From Mycolicibacter sp. MU0083 (GTDB taxonomy: Bacteria; Actinomycetota; Actinomycetes; Mycobacteriales; Mycobacteriaceae): a stretch of DNA of 64,000 nt. The stretch covers positions 682,001 to 746,000 of the forward strand of contig NZ_OY726394.1 in the NCBI RefSeq assembly GCF_963378075.1, given 5' to 3'. The notes under the pieces were generated by a model, which had not been told where the DNA came from, searched no databases, and saw nothing but the letters and a program-made list of their open reading frames with translations. Below, one piece after another: positions 55,555 through 63,801 of the stretch. A program made the position numbers and the translations under genes. Position 1 is the first letter of the stretch. Every line of letters starts with the position of its first letter.

Positions 55555-56700
55555 ATGCGAGCAACGGTGATCGTCGGGGCCGTCCGCACCCCCGTCGGCA
55601 AGCGCAACGGCGGACTGGCCGGCGAGCACGCCGCGGACCTGTCCGCGATCGTGCTCAACGAACTGATGGAGCGCACCGGCACCGACCCCGACGGCGTCGA
55701 CGACGTGATCTGGGGCTGCGTCTCACAGGTCGGCGACCAGTCCTCCAACGTGGGCCGGTACGCGGTGCTGGCCGCCGGCTGGCCCGAGCACGTCCCGGCC
55801 ACCACGGTCAACCGGGCCTGCGGCTCCAGCCAGCAGGCGCTGGATTTCGCCGTGCAGGCGGTGATGTCGGGTCAACAGGACGTGGTGGTCGCCGGTGGGG
55901 TGGAGGTGATGAGCCGGGTGCCGTTGGGGGCGGCCCGCGCCACCGGGGAACCCTACGGACCCAAAGCCCTTGCCCGCTATGACGGTTTCGTGTTCAACCA
56001 GGGCATCGGCGCCGAGATGATCTGCGAACAGTGGGGTTTCGACCGCACGCAGGTCGATGACTATTCCGCGCGTTCGCACTCCCGGGCCGCCGCCGCCCAG
56101 GACGCCGGGGCGTTCCGCGACCAGATCGTGCCGGTGGCCACCGAGGGCGGCGTGGTGGACGCCGACGAGGGCATCCGCCGAGGCACCACCGTGGAGAAGC
56201 TGGCCGGGCTCAAGCCATCGTTCCGCGACGACGGCATGATCCACGCCGGCAACGCCTCGCAGATCTCCGACGGCGCCGCAGCGCTTTTGGTGATGAGCGA
56301 GGAGGAGGCCGCCCGCCGCGGGCTGACCCCGCTGGTGCGCTACACTGCCGGCGCGGTGACCGGTGCCGACCCGGTGCTGATGCTCACCGGGCCGATCCCG
56401 GCCACCGCCAAGGTGCTCAAGCGTGCCGGACTGGGCATCGACGACATCGGGGTCTTCGAGGTCAACGAGGCGTTCGCGCCGGTGCCGATGGCGTGGCTGG
56501 CCGACACCGGTGCCGACCCCGCGCGGCTCAACCCGCTCGGCGGGGCGATCGCCCTGGGGCACCCGCTCGGGGCATCGGGGGCGGTGCTGATGACGCGGAT
56601 GATCCACCACATGCGCGACAACGGGATTCGCTACGGCCTGCAGACCATGTGCGAGGGCGGCGGCACCGCCAACGCCACCATCGTCGAACTGGTCGGTTGA
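55555..56700 (+). CDS. Acetyl-CoA acyltransferase (thiolase)
   Basis: 381 residues with the full thiolase set: nucleophile Cys in VNRACGSSQQALDFA (about residue 88), GNASQISDGAAALLVMS, NEAFAPVPMAWLAD, the His in LGHPLGASGAVLMTRM and the second Cys in CEGGGTANATIV. The family cleaves 3-ketoacyl-CoA with CoA. Here, unlike the 31344 gene, the catalytic residues are complete, so it is the only canonical thiolase in the window and the natural last step of the gene run. GGAG lies about 8 bases upstream of ATG 55555. Confidence 0.93.
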   Translation: MRATVIVGAVRTPVGKRNGGLAGEHAADLSAIVLNELMERTGTDPDGVDDVIWGCVSQVGDQSSNVGRYAVLAAGWPEHVPATTVNRACGSSQQALDFAVQAVMSGQQDVVVAGGVEVMSRVPLGAARATGEPYGPKALARYDGFVFNQGIGAEMICEQWGFDRTQVDDYSARSHSRAAAAQDAGAFRDQIVPVATEGGVVDADEGIRRGTTVEKLAGLKPSFRDDGMIHAGNASQISDGAAALLVMSEEEAARRGLTPLVRYTAGAVTGADPVLMLTGPIPATAKVLKRAGLGIDDIGVFEVNEAFAPVPMAWLADTGADPARLNPLGGAIALGHPLGASGAVLMTRMIHHMRDNGIRYGLQTMCEGGGTANATIVELVG

Positions 56701-56729
56701 CCCGACCGCACCGCTAGGGAGACAGCGAC

Positions 56730-57878
56730 ATGCGCCGCGATCTGTTCACCGACGACCACGAAGCGTTCCGGGAACTGGCCCGTGACTTCATCGAGAAGCA
56801 CGTGGTGCCCGAATACCCCGGCTGGGAGAAGGCCGGCCGGATGCCGCGGGAGGTCTTCGAGCACCTCGGTTCACTCGGGATGCTCGGCGTGGCGATCCCC
56901 GAGGAGTACGGCGGTGGCGGCACCGACGACTACCGCTACAACGTGGTGCTGCAGGAGGAAGCGGCGCGCGCCCTGGTCACGCTGTCCACGGTGCGGACCC
57001 AACTCGAGGTGATCCTGCCGTACTTCCTGCACTACACCAACGACGAACAGCGGGCGCGCTGGTTCCCCGGGATGGCCGCGGGCAAGCTGCTGACCGCGAT
57101 CGCGATGACCGAACCCGGCACCGGATCGGACCTGGCCGGGATGCGCACCACCGCGGTGCGCGACGGCGATCACTACGTCCTCAACGGGGCCAAGACGTTC
57201 ATCACCGGCGGCATCCAGGCCGACCTGGTGATCGTGGTGGCCCGCACCTCCACCGACCCCGACAACCGGCGGGCCGGGTTGACCCTGCTGGTGGTCGAGG
57301 ACGGTATGCCCGGATTCGAGCGGGGCCGCGAACTGGACAAGATGGGCTGCAAGGTCCAGGACACCGCCGAGTTGTCCTTCACCGACGTCCGCGTCCCGGT
57401 GGCCAACCGGCTCGGCGAGGAGGGGGAGGCCTTCCGGTATCTGGGGCACAACCTGGCCCAGGAGCGGCTCACGGTGGCGGTCGGGTCGGTCGCCCAGGCC
57501 CGGTCGGCGCTGCTGGCCACCATCGACTACGTCAAAGAACGCAACGTGTTCGGTTCGCCGGTCGCGTCGTTCCAGAACACCAAGTTCGAACTCGCGGCGG
57601 TCTCCACCGAGATCGAGGCCGCCCAGTGCCTGCTCGACAAGGCGGTCGCCGAGCACGTCGAGGGTGTGCTCTCGGCTGCCGACGCCGCCCGCACCAAACT
57701 GTTCTGCACCGAGATGCAGGCGAGGGTCATCGACCGTTGCCTGCAGTTGTTCGGCGGTTACGGATACATGATGGAGTACCCGATCGCGCGGCTGTACACC
57801 GACGCCCGGGTGGCCCGGATCTATGCCGGGACCAGCGAAGTCATGAAGATGATCATCGCCAAGTCGCTCGGTCTGTAA
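56730..57878 (+). CDS. Acyl-CoA dehydrogenase
   Basis: 382 residues. FAD motifs: IAMTEPGTGSDLAGMRTTAV and LNGAKTFITGGIQADLVIVV. The C-terminal FGGYGYMMEYPIARLYTDAR and IYAGTSEVMKMIIAKSL carry Ala where medium-chain enzymes have Glu, as in long-chain and isovaleryl-type enzymes that place the base elsewhere. The N-terminus RRDLFTDDHEAFRELARDFI is typical of long-chain acyl-CoA dehydrogenases. Last gene of the run from 43548, followed by a small hairpin and the TetR gene. Confidence 0.91.
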   Translation: MRRDLFTDDHEAFRELARDFIEKHVVPEYPGWEKAGRMPREVFEHLGSLGMLGVAIPEEYGGGGTDDYRYNVVLQEEAARALVTLSTVRTQLEVILPYFLHYTNDEQRARWFPGMAAGKLLTAIAMTEPGTGSDLAGMRTTAVRDGDHYVLNGAKTFITGGIQADLVIVVARTSTDPDNRRAGLTLLVVEDGMPGFERGRELDKMGCKVQDTAELSFTDVRVPVANRLGEEGEAFRYLGHNLAQERLTVAVGSVAQARSALLATIDYVKERNVFGSPVASFQNTKFELAAVSTEIEAAQCLLDKAVAEHVEGVLSAADAARTKLFCTEMQARVIDRCLQLFGGYGYMMEYPIARLYTDARVARIYAGTSEVMKMIIAKSLGL

Positions 57879-57892
57879 GGCTTTGTGAAGCC
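57879..57892 (+). terminator. Small stem-loop after the catabolic gene run
   Basis: GGCTT-TGTG-AAGCC begins immediately after the TAA of the acyl-CoA dehydrogenase. The stem is only five bases and the following T run is weak, so it would be at most a partial terminator. Confidence 0.3.
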
Positions 57893-57919
57893 GTAACGAA
57901 AAATTCTTCGATGAGACCC

Positions 57920-57967
57920 TTGTCACAACAGCCCTAACCAACCTACTGTGTGTTCACTTGGTTGGTT
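57920..57967 (+). promoter_or_regulatory. Promoter with overlapping TetR-type inverted repeat
   Basis: TTGTCA (57920-57925), an 18-base spacer and TACTGT (57944-57949) form a sigma-A-like promoter 34 bases before the TetR start. AACCAACC (57936-57943) and GGTTGGTT (57960-57967) are a perfect inverted repeat with a 16-base spacer that flanks the -10 box and likely start point. Autorepression by the TetR is the simplest reading. Confidence 0.55.
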
Positions 57968-57982
57968 GATCGAAGGAGTCCG

Positions 57983-58597
57983 GTGACCTCACCCCGGCCG
58001 TACGCCACACTCCTCGCCAAAGGCGAGGACCGCAGGCAGCGGATTCTGTTGGCGGCCGAACACCTGCTGTCGCGCAACGGCTGGCGCAACACCTCGCTGG
58101 CGCAGATCGCGCGCAACGCCGGCGTCAGCGCCGCCGGACTGCTGCACCACTTCGCGTCCAAGGAGCACCTGCTGCACGCCGTGCTCGACGCCCGGGACGC
58201 CGACGACGACATCCACGCCGACCGCAGCGGTGACCTCATCGAGGAGATCCAGCGGGTGGCCCAGCGGTTCACCCGCGCACCCGAACTGGTCGGCACCTTC
58301 ACCGTGTTGCTCGCCGAGAACGTACTGCCCGAAGCGCCGCTGCACGACCGGATGCTGAACCGGTACCGCGCCGCGCTGGAGATCGTCGCCGACCTGATCC
58401 GGCGCGGCATGGACGACGGCCGGTACCGCACAGACATCAACGCGACCGCCAAGGCCGCGGAGATTATCGCCTTTATCAATGGAATGGAGATGTCATGGCT
58501 GCTGGATCCATCAATTCCCCTGACCGAAGTGTTCGAGGGGTACGCGGAAACGCTGGCTCGCGACTTCGCGCCGCAGGTGGAGGGCGCGCAGCTGTGA
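57983..58597 (+). CDS. TetR-family regulator
   Basis: 204 residues from GTG 57983, which has AAGGAG five bases upstream; the frame extends 11 codons further into the operator and is unlikely to be used. The helix-turn-helix is at about residues 18-62: ILLAAEHLLSRNGWRNTSLA, then IARNAGVSAAGLLHHFASKEHL. The ligand domain contains FINGMEMSWLLDPSIPLTEV. It has its own operator-like repeat and overlaps the next gene by four bases. It could regulate the catabolic run that ends just upstream as well as its own unit. Confidence 0.87.
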   Translation: MTSPRPYATLLAKGEDRRQRILLAAEHLLSRNGWRNTSLAQIARNAGVSAAGLLHHFASKEHLLHAVLDARDADDDIHADRSGDLIEEIQRVAQRFTRAPELVGTFTVLLAENVLPEAPLHDRMLNRYRAALEIVADLIRRGMDDGRYRTDINATAKAAEIIAFINGMEMSWLLDPSIPLTEVFEGYAETLARDFAPQVEGAQL

Positions 58598-59133
58598 GCG
58601 AGGCGGGGGAGCAGGACATGCGCTACCGGTTCGACATCGTCGGGCGCAGCGTCGTCGACGTGGTGATGGCCGCCGGCGGATGGCTCTACGACCGCGCCAC
58701 CGCGGGCTGGGATGTCACCGTGATGATCGACGGTGCCGAGGACACCCGACCGTTGCAGATCCTGGGGGCCAAGGTGCTCGACCTGGCCTCGGTGCTCACC
58801 CAGTGGGAGCACTGGCCGCACCCGCAGACCATCGCGGTCTGTTCGGAGATGTTCGACGGCCACGCCCGGATCCGCCAGGGCGTTATCGACGCCCTCGAGC
58901 ACAGCGAGACCGAGGTGACGCTCTGGGGTGACGTGCCCGCCGAACTGCACAGCGACGTCGACGCCCGCCATCACCGGCTCAGCGCCGCCGCCCGCGCCTT
59001 CAAGGCGCAGGCCCTGCGGGCCGCCGGCATCGACCCGACCGCCTCGCAGGCCTGGGACGCCCACATCGAGACGTTCCGGTGTGGACCGGCCGCGGGTACC
59101 TCGGTAGCCGCCGACCTGAGCCCGGCCAGCTGA
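58594..59133 (+). CDS. Hypothetical protein in a TetR operon
   Basis: 179 residues from GTG 58594, overlapping the TetR stop by four bases. Not recognised. Near the N-terminus RYRFDIVGRSVVDVVMAAGG, then WLYDRATAGWDVTVMIDGAED and a segment HPQTIAVCSEMFDGHARIRQ are seen; the C-terminal part is Ala-rich helix with a single Cys. No signal peptide or membrane segment. The first half reads like a small alpha/beta domain, perhaps a response-regulator-like or PIN-less fold, but no catalytic motif stands out. It may be a ligand-handling partner of the TetR. Confidence 0.68.
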   Translation: MSEAGEQDMRYRFDIVGRSVVDVVMAAGGWLYDRATAGWDVTVMIDGAEDTRPLQILGAKVLDLASVLTQWEHWPHPQTIAVCSEMFDGHARIRQGVIDALEHSETEVTLWGDVPAELHSDVDARHHRLSAAARAFKAQALRAAGIDPTASQAWDAHIETFRCGPAAGTSVAADLSPAS

Positions 59134-59159
59134 AGCGGGCCGGCGACACCACGACCGAC

Positions 59160-59822
59160 ATGACGGCCGATCCGCTGGCACGCTCCCTGGTGCTGGTGAC
59201 CGACTACCGGGTGCCGGACCCGGCCAGGGTCTGGCCGGTGCTGCAGCGGTCCCGCGAGGCCATGGCCCACCTGGGTGCCCACCGGGTACTGGTCTACACC
59301 TCGACGGTCGATCCGGGCCGGGTGCTGGCGGTCATGGCGCTGCACGCCGAGCAGCCGGTGGTCGACATCCTGCGCGACGAGGCGTTCATGGCCTGGTTCG
59401 ACGCCGTCGGCGTCAGCGACATCCCCGCGGTGTTCGCCGGGGAACTCGTGGAGCGCATCGACCTGGCCGACCATGACCCCACCCAACCGCCGGCGGTCGT
59501 GGTGGCCGCGGTCGCCGAAGTCGCCGACACCCGGGCGCTGCGCGCCCACGTGCATGCCACCGAGGAGCACTTCGTCGCAGCGGGCATCCGCAAGGTGCTG
59601 ATCTTCCAGGCCTTCGACAACCCGGGCGAGGTGTTCATGCTCCAAGAGGCCACCGAGGAGACCGGTGCCGGTCGCTGGATCGACGAACCCGCGTTCGCCT
59701 CCGACTGGATCACCAGGGCCGGCGTCGGGATCTACCCACCGGTGTTCGTCGGCCGGCTGGCGCACCTGATGCGCATCGACGACGAACCCGAACCCGAACC
59801 CGCCGGCGAACCGGCGAGCTGA
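59160..59822 (+). CDS. Hypothetical protein with an internal tandem duplication
   Basis: 220 residues from ATG 59160. It consists of two similar halves (about residues 8-103 and 112-208): HRVLVYTSTVDPGRVLAVMA aligns with RKVLIFQAFDNPGEVFMLQE, and RDEAFMAWFDAVGVSDIPAV with DEPAFASDWITRAGVGIYPP. Each half looks like an alpha+beta ferredoxin-like (ABM-type) unit, a fold that dimerises, so the protein may be a fused dimer. The second half retains a plausible active surface (His, Glu). Function unknown. It follows the previous hypothetical gene by 26 bases in the same direction and ends 6 bases before the convergent 59829 gene. Confidence 0.7.
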   Translation: MTADPLARSLVLVTDYRVPDPARVWPVLQRSREAMAHLGAHRVLVYTSTVDPGRVLAVMALHAEQPVVDILRDEAFMAWFDAVGVSDIPAVFAGELVERIDLADHDPTQPPAVVVAAVAEVADTRALRAHVHATEEHFVAAGIRKVLIFQAFDNPGEVFMLQEATEETGAGRWIDEPAFASDWITRAGVGIYPPVFVGRLAHLMRIDDEPEPEPAGEPAS

Positions 59823-59828
59823 CTCCGG

Positions 59829-60131
59829 TTAGTCGCTGGCCGGCAGCGGCTTGGCTTCCTTGATGCTCAGCGGCACGGTGCCGACACTGAGCGTCCCGGC
59901 GCCGGCCTTGGTCACCAGCACCTCGGCGCCGGCGTCGTCGACGTAACGCTTGCCCATCACCGCACCGGCGGAGAACTCCGGATCCAGCACGGCGTCGCCG
60001 GCGGCCTCGGAGTCCAACGGCACCATCGGGGCGCCGCCGGCCCGCAGGTCATCGAGGCTGTCGGAGGTCTTGACGACGATGACCTGGGTGTCGCACACCT
60101 GGCTCTTCAGACGGGTACCGGACTTGATCAT
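59829..60131 (-). CDS. Small conserved-looking protein coupled to the acyl-CoA ligase
   Basis: 100 residues overlapping the end of the ligase gene by four bases (ATGA), so it is translated after it. Sequence begins MIKSGTRLKSQVCDTQVIVV and has GGAPMVPLDSE, MGKRYVDDAGAEVLVTKAGA and LSIKEAKPLPASD. I recall similar small proteins beside acyl-CoA synthetase genes in other actinomycetes but know no function. No signal peptide; a single Cys13. Possibly a stabilising partner of the ligase or a CoA-ester binding protein. Confidence 0.72.
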   Translation of the reverse strand: MIKSGTRLKSQVCDTQVIVVKTSDSLDDLRAGGAPMVPLDSEAAGDAVLDPEFSAGAVMGKRYVDDAGAEVLVTKAGAGTLSVGTVPLSIKEAKPLPASD

Positions 60132-61645
60132 TGCGCCCCTTCGGCATTCACGGTTTGCAGTTCTTCGTCGAGTTCAGCGACCAGCTCGCGGCGGAGCACT
60201 TTGCCGGTCGGGGTGGTCGGCAACTCCGACCGGAAGACGATCCGGTCCGGGGTGCGCGATCCACGCAACTGCTCCCGAACATACTCGCGCAACACGGCGG
60301 GATCCGGCGACGCACCGGGCGCCGGCACCACGCACGCGACGATGATCTGCCCCCACTCCGGATCCGGCGCGCCGACCACGGCGACCTCACGGACCTCCGG
60401 GTGCTCGACCAGCACGTCCTCGATCTCGGCGGGGGCGATGTTCTCCCCGCCCCGGATGATGGTGTCGTCGGAGCGCCCGACGATGAACAGATAGCCCTCG
60501 TCGTCGAGCACCGCCAGGTCGCGGGTGGGGAACCAGCCGTTCGCGTCGAGCACCGATCCGATACCGGTGTACTTGCCCGACACCTGCTCGCCGCGCACAT
60601 ACAACTCACCGGGCTGCCCCGGCTCCAGCACCCGGCCCTCGTCGTCACGGATCTCGGCCTCGATGCCCGGCACCGGGCGGCCGACCGACCCCAGCCGCTT
60701 GCGCACGGCCTCGTCGTCGGAGGCATAGGCGTCCCGGTGGTCGTCGGGGGTCAGCACCGCGACCGTCGAACTGGTCTCGGTCAAGCCGTAGGCGTTGACG
60801 AAACCCACCTCCGGCAGCAGATCCAGCGCCCGGCGCACCAGCGGCAGCGCCACCTTGGAGCCGCCGTAGGCCAGGTTGCGCAGGCTCGGCAGCGGGGTCG
60901 GGCGGGCCTCGAGTTCGGAGACGATGCGCTCCAGCATGGTCGGGACCACGGTGGCGGTGGTGACCGACTCGGTGGTGACCAGCCGGATCCATTCCGAGGG
61001 ACTGAACCGGCGCAGATAGACCATCTTGCGGCCGGCGTAGAGGTTGCTCAGCGCCGCACCGACACCGGCGATGTGGTACGGCGGCACGCAGATCAACGCG
61101 GCATCGCTCGGGTCGGCGGAACCGAACTCGACGGTGCCGGTCACGTAGCTGGTCAGGTTGTTGTGGGTCAGCTCAACGGCTTTGGGCTTGGACGTGGTGC
61201 CGGAGGTGAACAGCACCACCGCCACGTCGTCGGGGTCCGGCCACTGCACCGCCGGGGCGGTGGTCCGGGCGCGGGCGCAGAAGTCCTCGGAGTCGACGAC
61301 CGCGACCCCGATGTCGCCGACGACATCGCGGTACTCCTTGTCGACCACCACCAGCGGCTGGGGTAGGCGCTCGATCAGCTCCCGCAGCGCCTGGCCGCTG
61401 AGCCGGTAGTTCAGCGGTGCGAAGGCCCGCCCGGCGCGTGCCGAGGAGAACAACAGCAACGGCAGCATGTCGCCGCCCATCCCGACGTAGGCCACGCTGC
61501 CCGCGCCGGTCTCCTCGATGACTCCCGCCCCGGCGTCGGCCAGGGCGTTGAGTTCGGTGGTGGTGTAGCGCGCCGTCTCGGAGACCACCGCGACCCGGTC
61601 CGGGTCGGCGGAGACCGCCATCTCCAACAGCAGCGAGATACTCAC
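60128..61645 (-). CDS. Acyl-CoA synthetase (FadD-like)
   Basis: 505 residues from ATG 61645. ANL motifs: VVLFTSGTTSKPKAVELTH (P loop, with Ser-Lys in place of Gly-x), FVNAYGLTETSSTVAVL, GWFPTRDLAVLDDEGYLFI and the hinge GRSDDTIIRGGENIAPAEIE; catalytic Lys in PTTPTGKVLRRELVAELD. It activates an acid as CoA ester. Its promoter lies in the divergent space to the crotonase gene at 61751, which holds a near copy of the GAGAA...TTCTC element. The small 59829 gene overlaps its stop. Confidence 0.9.
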   Translation of the reverse strand: MSISLLLEMAVSADPDRVAVVSETARYTTTELNALADAGAGVIEETGAGSVAYVGMGGDMLPLLLFSSARAGRAFAPLNYRLSGQALRELIERLPQPLVVVDKEYRDVVGDIGVAVVDSEDFCARARTTAPAVQWPDPDDVAVVLFTSGTTSKPKAVELTHNNLTSYVTGTVEFGSADPSDAALICVPPYHIAGVGAALSNLYAGRKMVYLRRFSPSEWIRLVTTESVTTATVVPTMLERIVSELEARPTPLPSLRNLAYGGSKVALPLVRRALDLLPEVGFVNAYGLTETSSTVAVLTPDDHRDAYASDDEAVRKRLGSVGRPVPGIEAEIRDDEGRVLEPGQPGELYVRGEQVSGKYTGIGSVLDANGWFPTRDLAVLDDEGYLFIVGRSDDTIIRGGENIAPAEIEDVLVEHPEVREVAVVGAPDPEWGQIIVACVVPAPGASPDPAVLREYVREQLRGSRTPDRIVFRSELPTTPTGKVLRRELVAELDEELQTVNAEGAQ

Positions 61646-61668
61646 CGTTGCGCCCTCAAAACCGACAT

Positions 61669-61683
61669 GAGAACGACATTATC
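61669..61683. promoter_or_regulatory. Near copy of the GAGAA-n5-TTCTC element
   Basis: GAGAA-CGACA-TTATC differs from the element by one base. It lies in the divergent space between the acyl-CoA ligase (minus) and the crotonase (plus). A TATCGT hexamer at 61701-61706 could be the plus-strand -10 box. Confidence 0.45.
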
Positions 61684-61750
61684 ATTTTCCGGTAGTTTCG
61701 CTATCGTGCGGGCCGCGGCGAATCCGCCGCTGGGTACGCTGACGGGCGAC

Positions 61751-62707
61751 ATGATCGCCACGGTCGACCTCGACGATCCCGATTCTCCCGCCGCCGCGGT
61801 ACCCGGCGCCGGGATCGTCATCGCGACCGGAACCCGGTTCGACACCGCGCACGCCCGGCACCTGCTGTCACGAGTCACCTGCACCCTCACCGAGACCGAC
61901 ACCACCGATCCCCGGGTGATCACCGTCGCCTCGGTACCCGACGCGCTCGCCGAGATCACCGAGCGGTGCCGGCAGTGGCCGCAGGCGTCGGCGATCTGCG
62001 ACGACGTGCTGCGTGCCGTGGACCCGGCCGCCCCGGCCTTCGCCGGGGTGATCACCGAATCGCTGGCCTACTCGGTGCTGCAGGCCGGCCCGGAGTTCGC
62101 CGCCTGGCTGGCCGCCCGCGGCCCGGCGTCCGTGCCGGCGGCCGCCGAGCCCATGCTGCTCGACCGCGATGGCGACACCCTGCACCTGCGGTTCAACCGC
62201 CCGCAACGCCACAACGCCTTCGACAACGCGACCCGGGCCGTGCTGCTCGACGGACTGGCCGTGGCCGCCGCCGACACCGCGATCGATCAGGTGGTGCTCA
62301 GCGGGATCGGCCCGTCGTTCTGCAGCGGCGGCGACCTCGCCGAGTTCGGGAGCTTCACCGACGTGGCCGCCGCACATCTGGCCCGCACCCGGCACAGCCC
62401 CGCGCTGGGGTTGGACGCGCTCACCGCGCGACTCGGGGCCCGCTGCCGCGCCGAGATCCACGGACAGGTGCTGGGCAGCGGCCTGGAGATGGCCGCCTTC
62501 TGCGGGCGGGTGACCGCGGACCCCGCCACGGTGGTGGGCCTTCCCGAACTGAGCCTGGGCCTGATACCGGGGGCCGGCGGCACCGTCAGCGTCACCCGCC
62601 GCATCGGCCGGTGGCGCACCGCGTATCTGATCCTGTCCGGCCGCACCCTGGACGCGCAGACCGCGCTGGACTGGGGCCTGATCGACGAGATCGCGGTCCT
62701 TAGATGA
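61751..62707 (+). CDS. Enoyl-CoA hydratase with N-terminal extension
   Basis: 318 residues from ATG 61751; GTG 61706 is also in frame, and the longest ORF start at 61667 lies in the operator. About the first 120 residues are an extra domain not typical of crotonases. The crotonase part follows: LRFNRPQRHNAFDNATRAVL, GIGPSFCSGGDLAEFG, HGQVLGSGLEMAAFCGRV and VGLPELSLGLIPGAGGTVSV. Both catalytic Glu (GLEM and PELSL) are present, so it is the only complete hydratase of the seven in this window. It overlaps the CoA transferase by four bases. Confidence 0.86.
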   Translation: MIATVDLDDPDSPAAAVPGAGIVIATGTRFDTAHARHLLSRVTCTLTETDTTDPRVITVASVPDALAEITERCRQWPQASAICDDVLRAVDPAAPAFAGVITESLAYSVLQAGPEFAAWLAARGPASVPAAAEPMLLDRDGDTLHLRFNRPQRHNAFDNATRAVLLDGLAVAAADTAIDQVVLSGIGPSFCSGGDLAEFGSFTDVAAAHLARTRHSPALGLDALTARLGARCRAEIHGQVLGSGLEMAAFCGRVTADPATVVGLPELSLGLIPGAGGTVSVTRRIGRWRTAYLILSGRTLDAQTALDWGLIDEIAVLR

Positions 62708-63801
62708 TTCCGGCGGCGGTGCGGGCCCGCGCCGAGCAGACACTGCGCCGCTTCACCACGGCGACCGGCGTCGCCGCCGACGCCGGGCAGCTGTTGGCCG
62801 GGCGGGCGGCGCTGCTGGGCTGGGCGAGCCGCGGGCGGGTCTCGGCCGGGGGCGCCACCCGACTGCTGGCGGCGGCCGACGGATGGTGGGCGCTGACGCT
62901 GTCGCGGCCCGACGACCTCGAAGCGGTACCCGCCCTGATCGAAGCCGACTGCACCGAACCGTGGGCGGGCGTCGCCGCGTGGGCGGCCGGGCGGCGCGCG
63001 GTCGAGGTGGTCGCACGGGCCCGCCTGCTCGATCTGCCCGCCGCGGTGCTGGGCGAGACGGTTGCCGCGGCACCGGTGATCCGGCGGGTGGGTGCGGCCG
63101 GGCCGGGCGGTTCGCTGCGCGGGGCACTGGTGGTGGACCTGACCTCACTGTGGGCCGGGCCGCTGTGCGGGCAACTGTTGGCCCGGGCCGGAGCGACCGT
63201 GGTCAAGGTGGAGAGCCCGTCGCGCCCGGACGGCACCCGCAACGGTCCGGCCGCGTTCTTCGACTGGATGAACAGCGGGAAACTTTCCTGCGCACTGGAT
63301 TTCGATCGGGATCATGCGATGCTGGCCCGGCTTCTGGCCGCCGCAGACGTGGTGTTGGAGGGGTCGCGGCCGGCCGCGCTGGCCCGTCGTGGACTGGGTC
63401 CGCTGGACGTTGCGGACCGGCCCGGACGGGTCTGGCTGCAGATCACCGCCCACGGTGCCGACTGCGGCTACGTCGGGTTCGGTGACGACGCCGCGGTCGC
63501 CGGGGGACTGGTGGACCGAGACGGTGGCGGCGACCCGGTGTTCTGCGGCGACGCGATCGCCGACCCGCTGACCGGGATCGAAGCGGCTGCCGCCGTCGCC
63601 GATTCGCTGGCCCGCGGCGGCGGTGAGCTGATCACCCTCGCCCTGGCCGAGGTTGCAGCCGAATACACCGCCCTGCCCGCGATCTGCTCGACGGCGCAGC
63701 CCGCGGTGTCACCGCCGCGGGTCACGGCGCCGGGCCCGGTGCTGGGCGCCGACAACGCCCGGATCGCTGAACTCCTAGCGCGGGCGGGCGCCCCGTGCTG
63801 A
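62704..63801 (+). CDS. Class III CoA transferase-like protein, short/divergent
   Basis: 365 residues starting at ATG 62704 in the stop of the hydratase gene. Only from about residue 135 is the family pattern clear: GALVVDLTSLWAGPLCGQLL, ARAGATVVKVESPSRPDG, then MNSGKLSCALDF and a catalytic Asp in DAIADPLTGIEAAAAVAD. The first 130 residues are Ala/Arg-rich and unlike other family members, and the C-terminal domain is shortened, so activity may be changed. The ATGA/GTGC overlaps on both sides indicate co-transcription with the hydratase and the amidohydrolase. Confidence 0.8.
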   Translation: MIPAAVRARAEQTLRRFTTATGVAADAGQLLAGRAALLGWASRGRVSAGGATRLLAAADGWWALTLSRPDDLEAVPALIEADCTEPWAGVAAWAAGRRAVEVVARARLLDLPAAVLGETVAAAPVIRRVGAAGPGGSLRGALVVDLTSLWAGPLCGQLLARAGATVVKVESPSRPDGTRNGPAAFFDWMNSGKLSCALDFDRDHAMLARLLAAADVVLEGSRPAALARRGLGPLDVADRPGRVWLQITAHGADCGYVGFGDDAAVAGGLVDRDGGGDPVFCGDAIADPLTGIEAAAAVADSLARGGGELITLALAEVAAEYTALPAICSTAQPAVSPPRVTAPGPVLGADNARIAELLARAGAPC

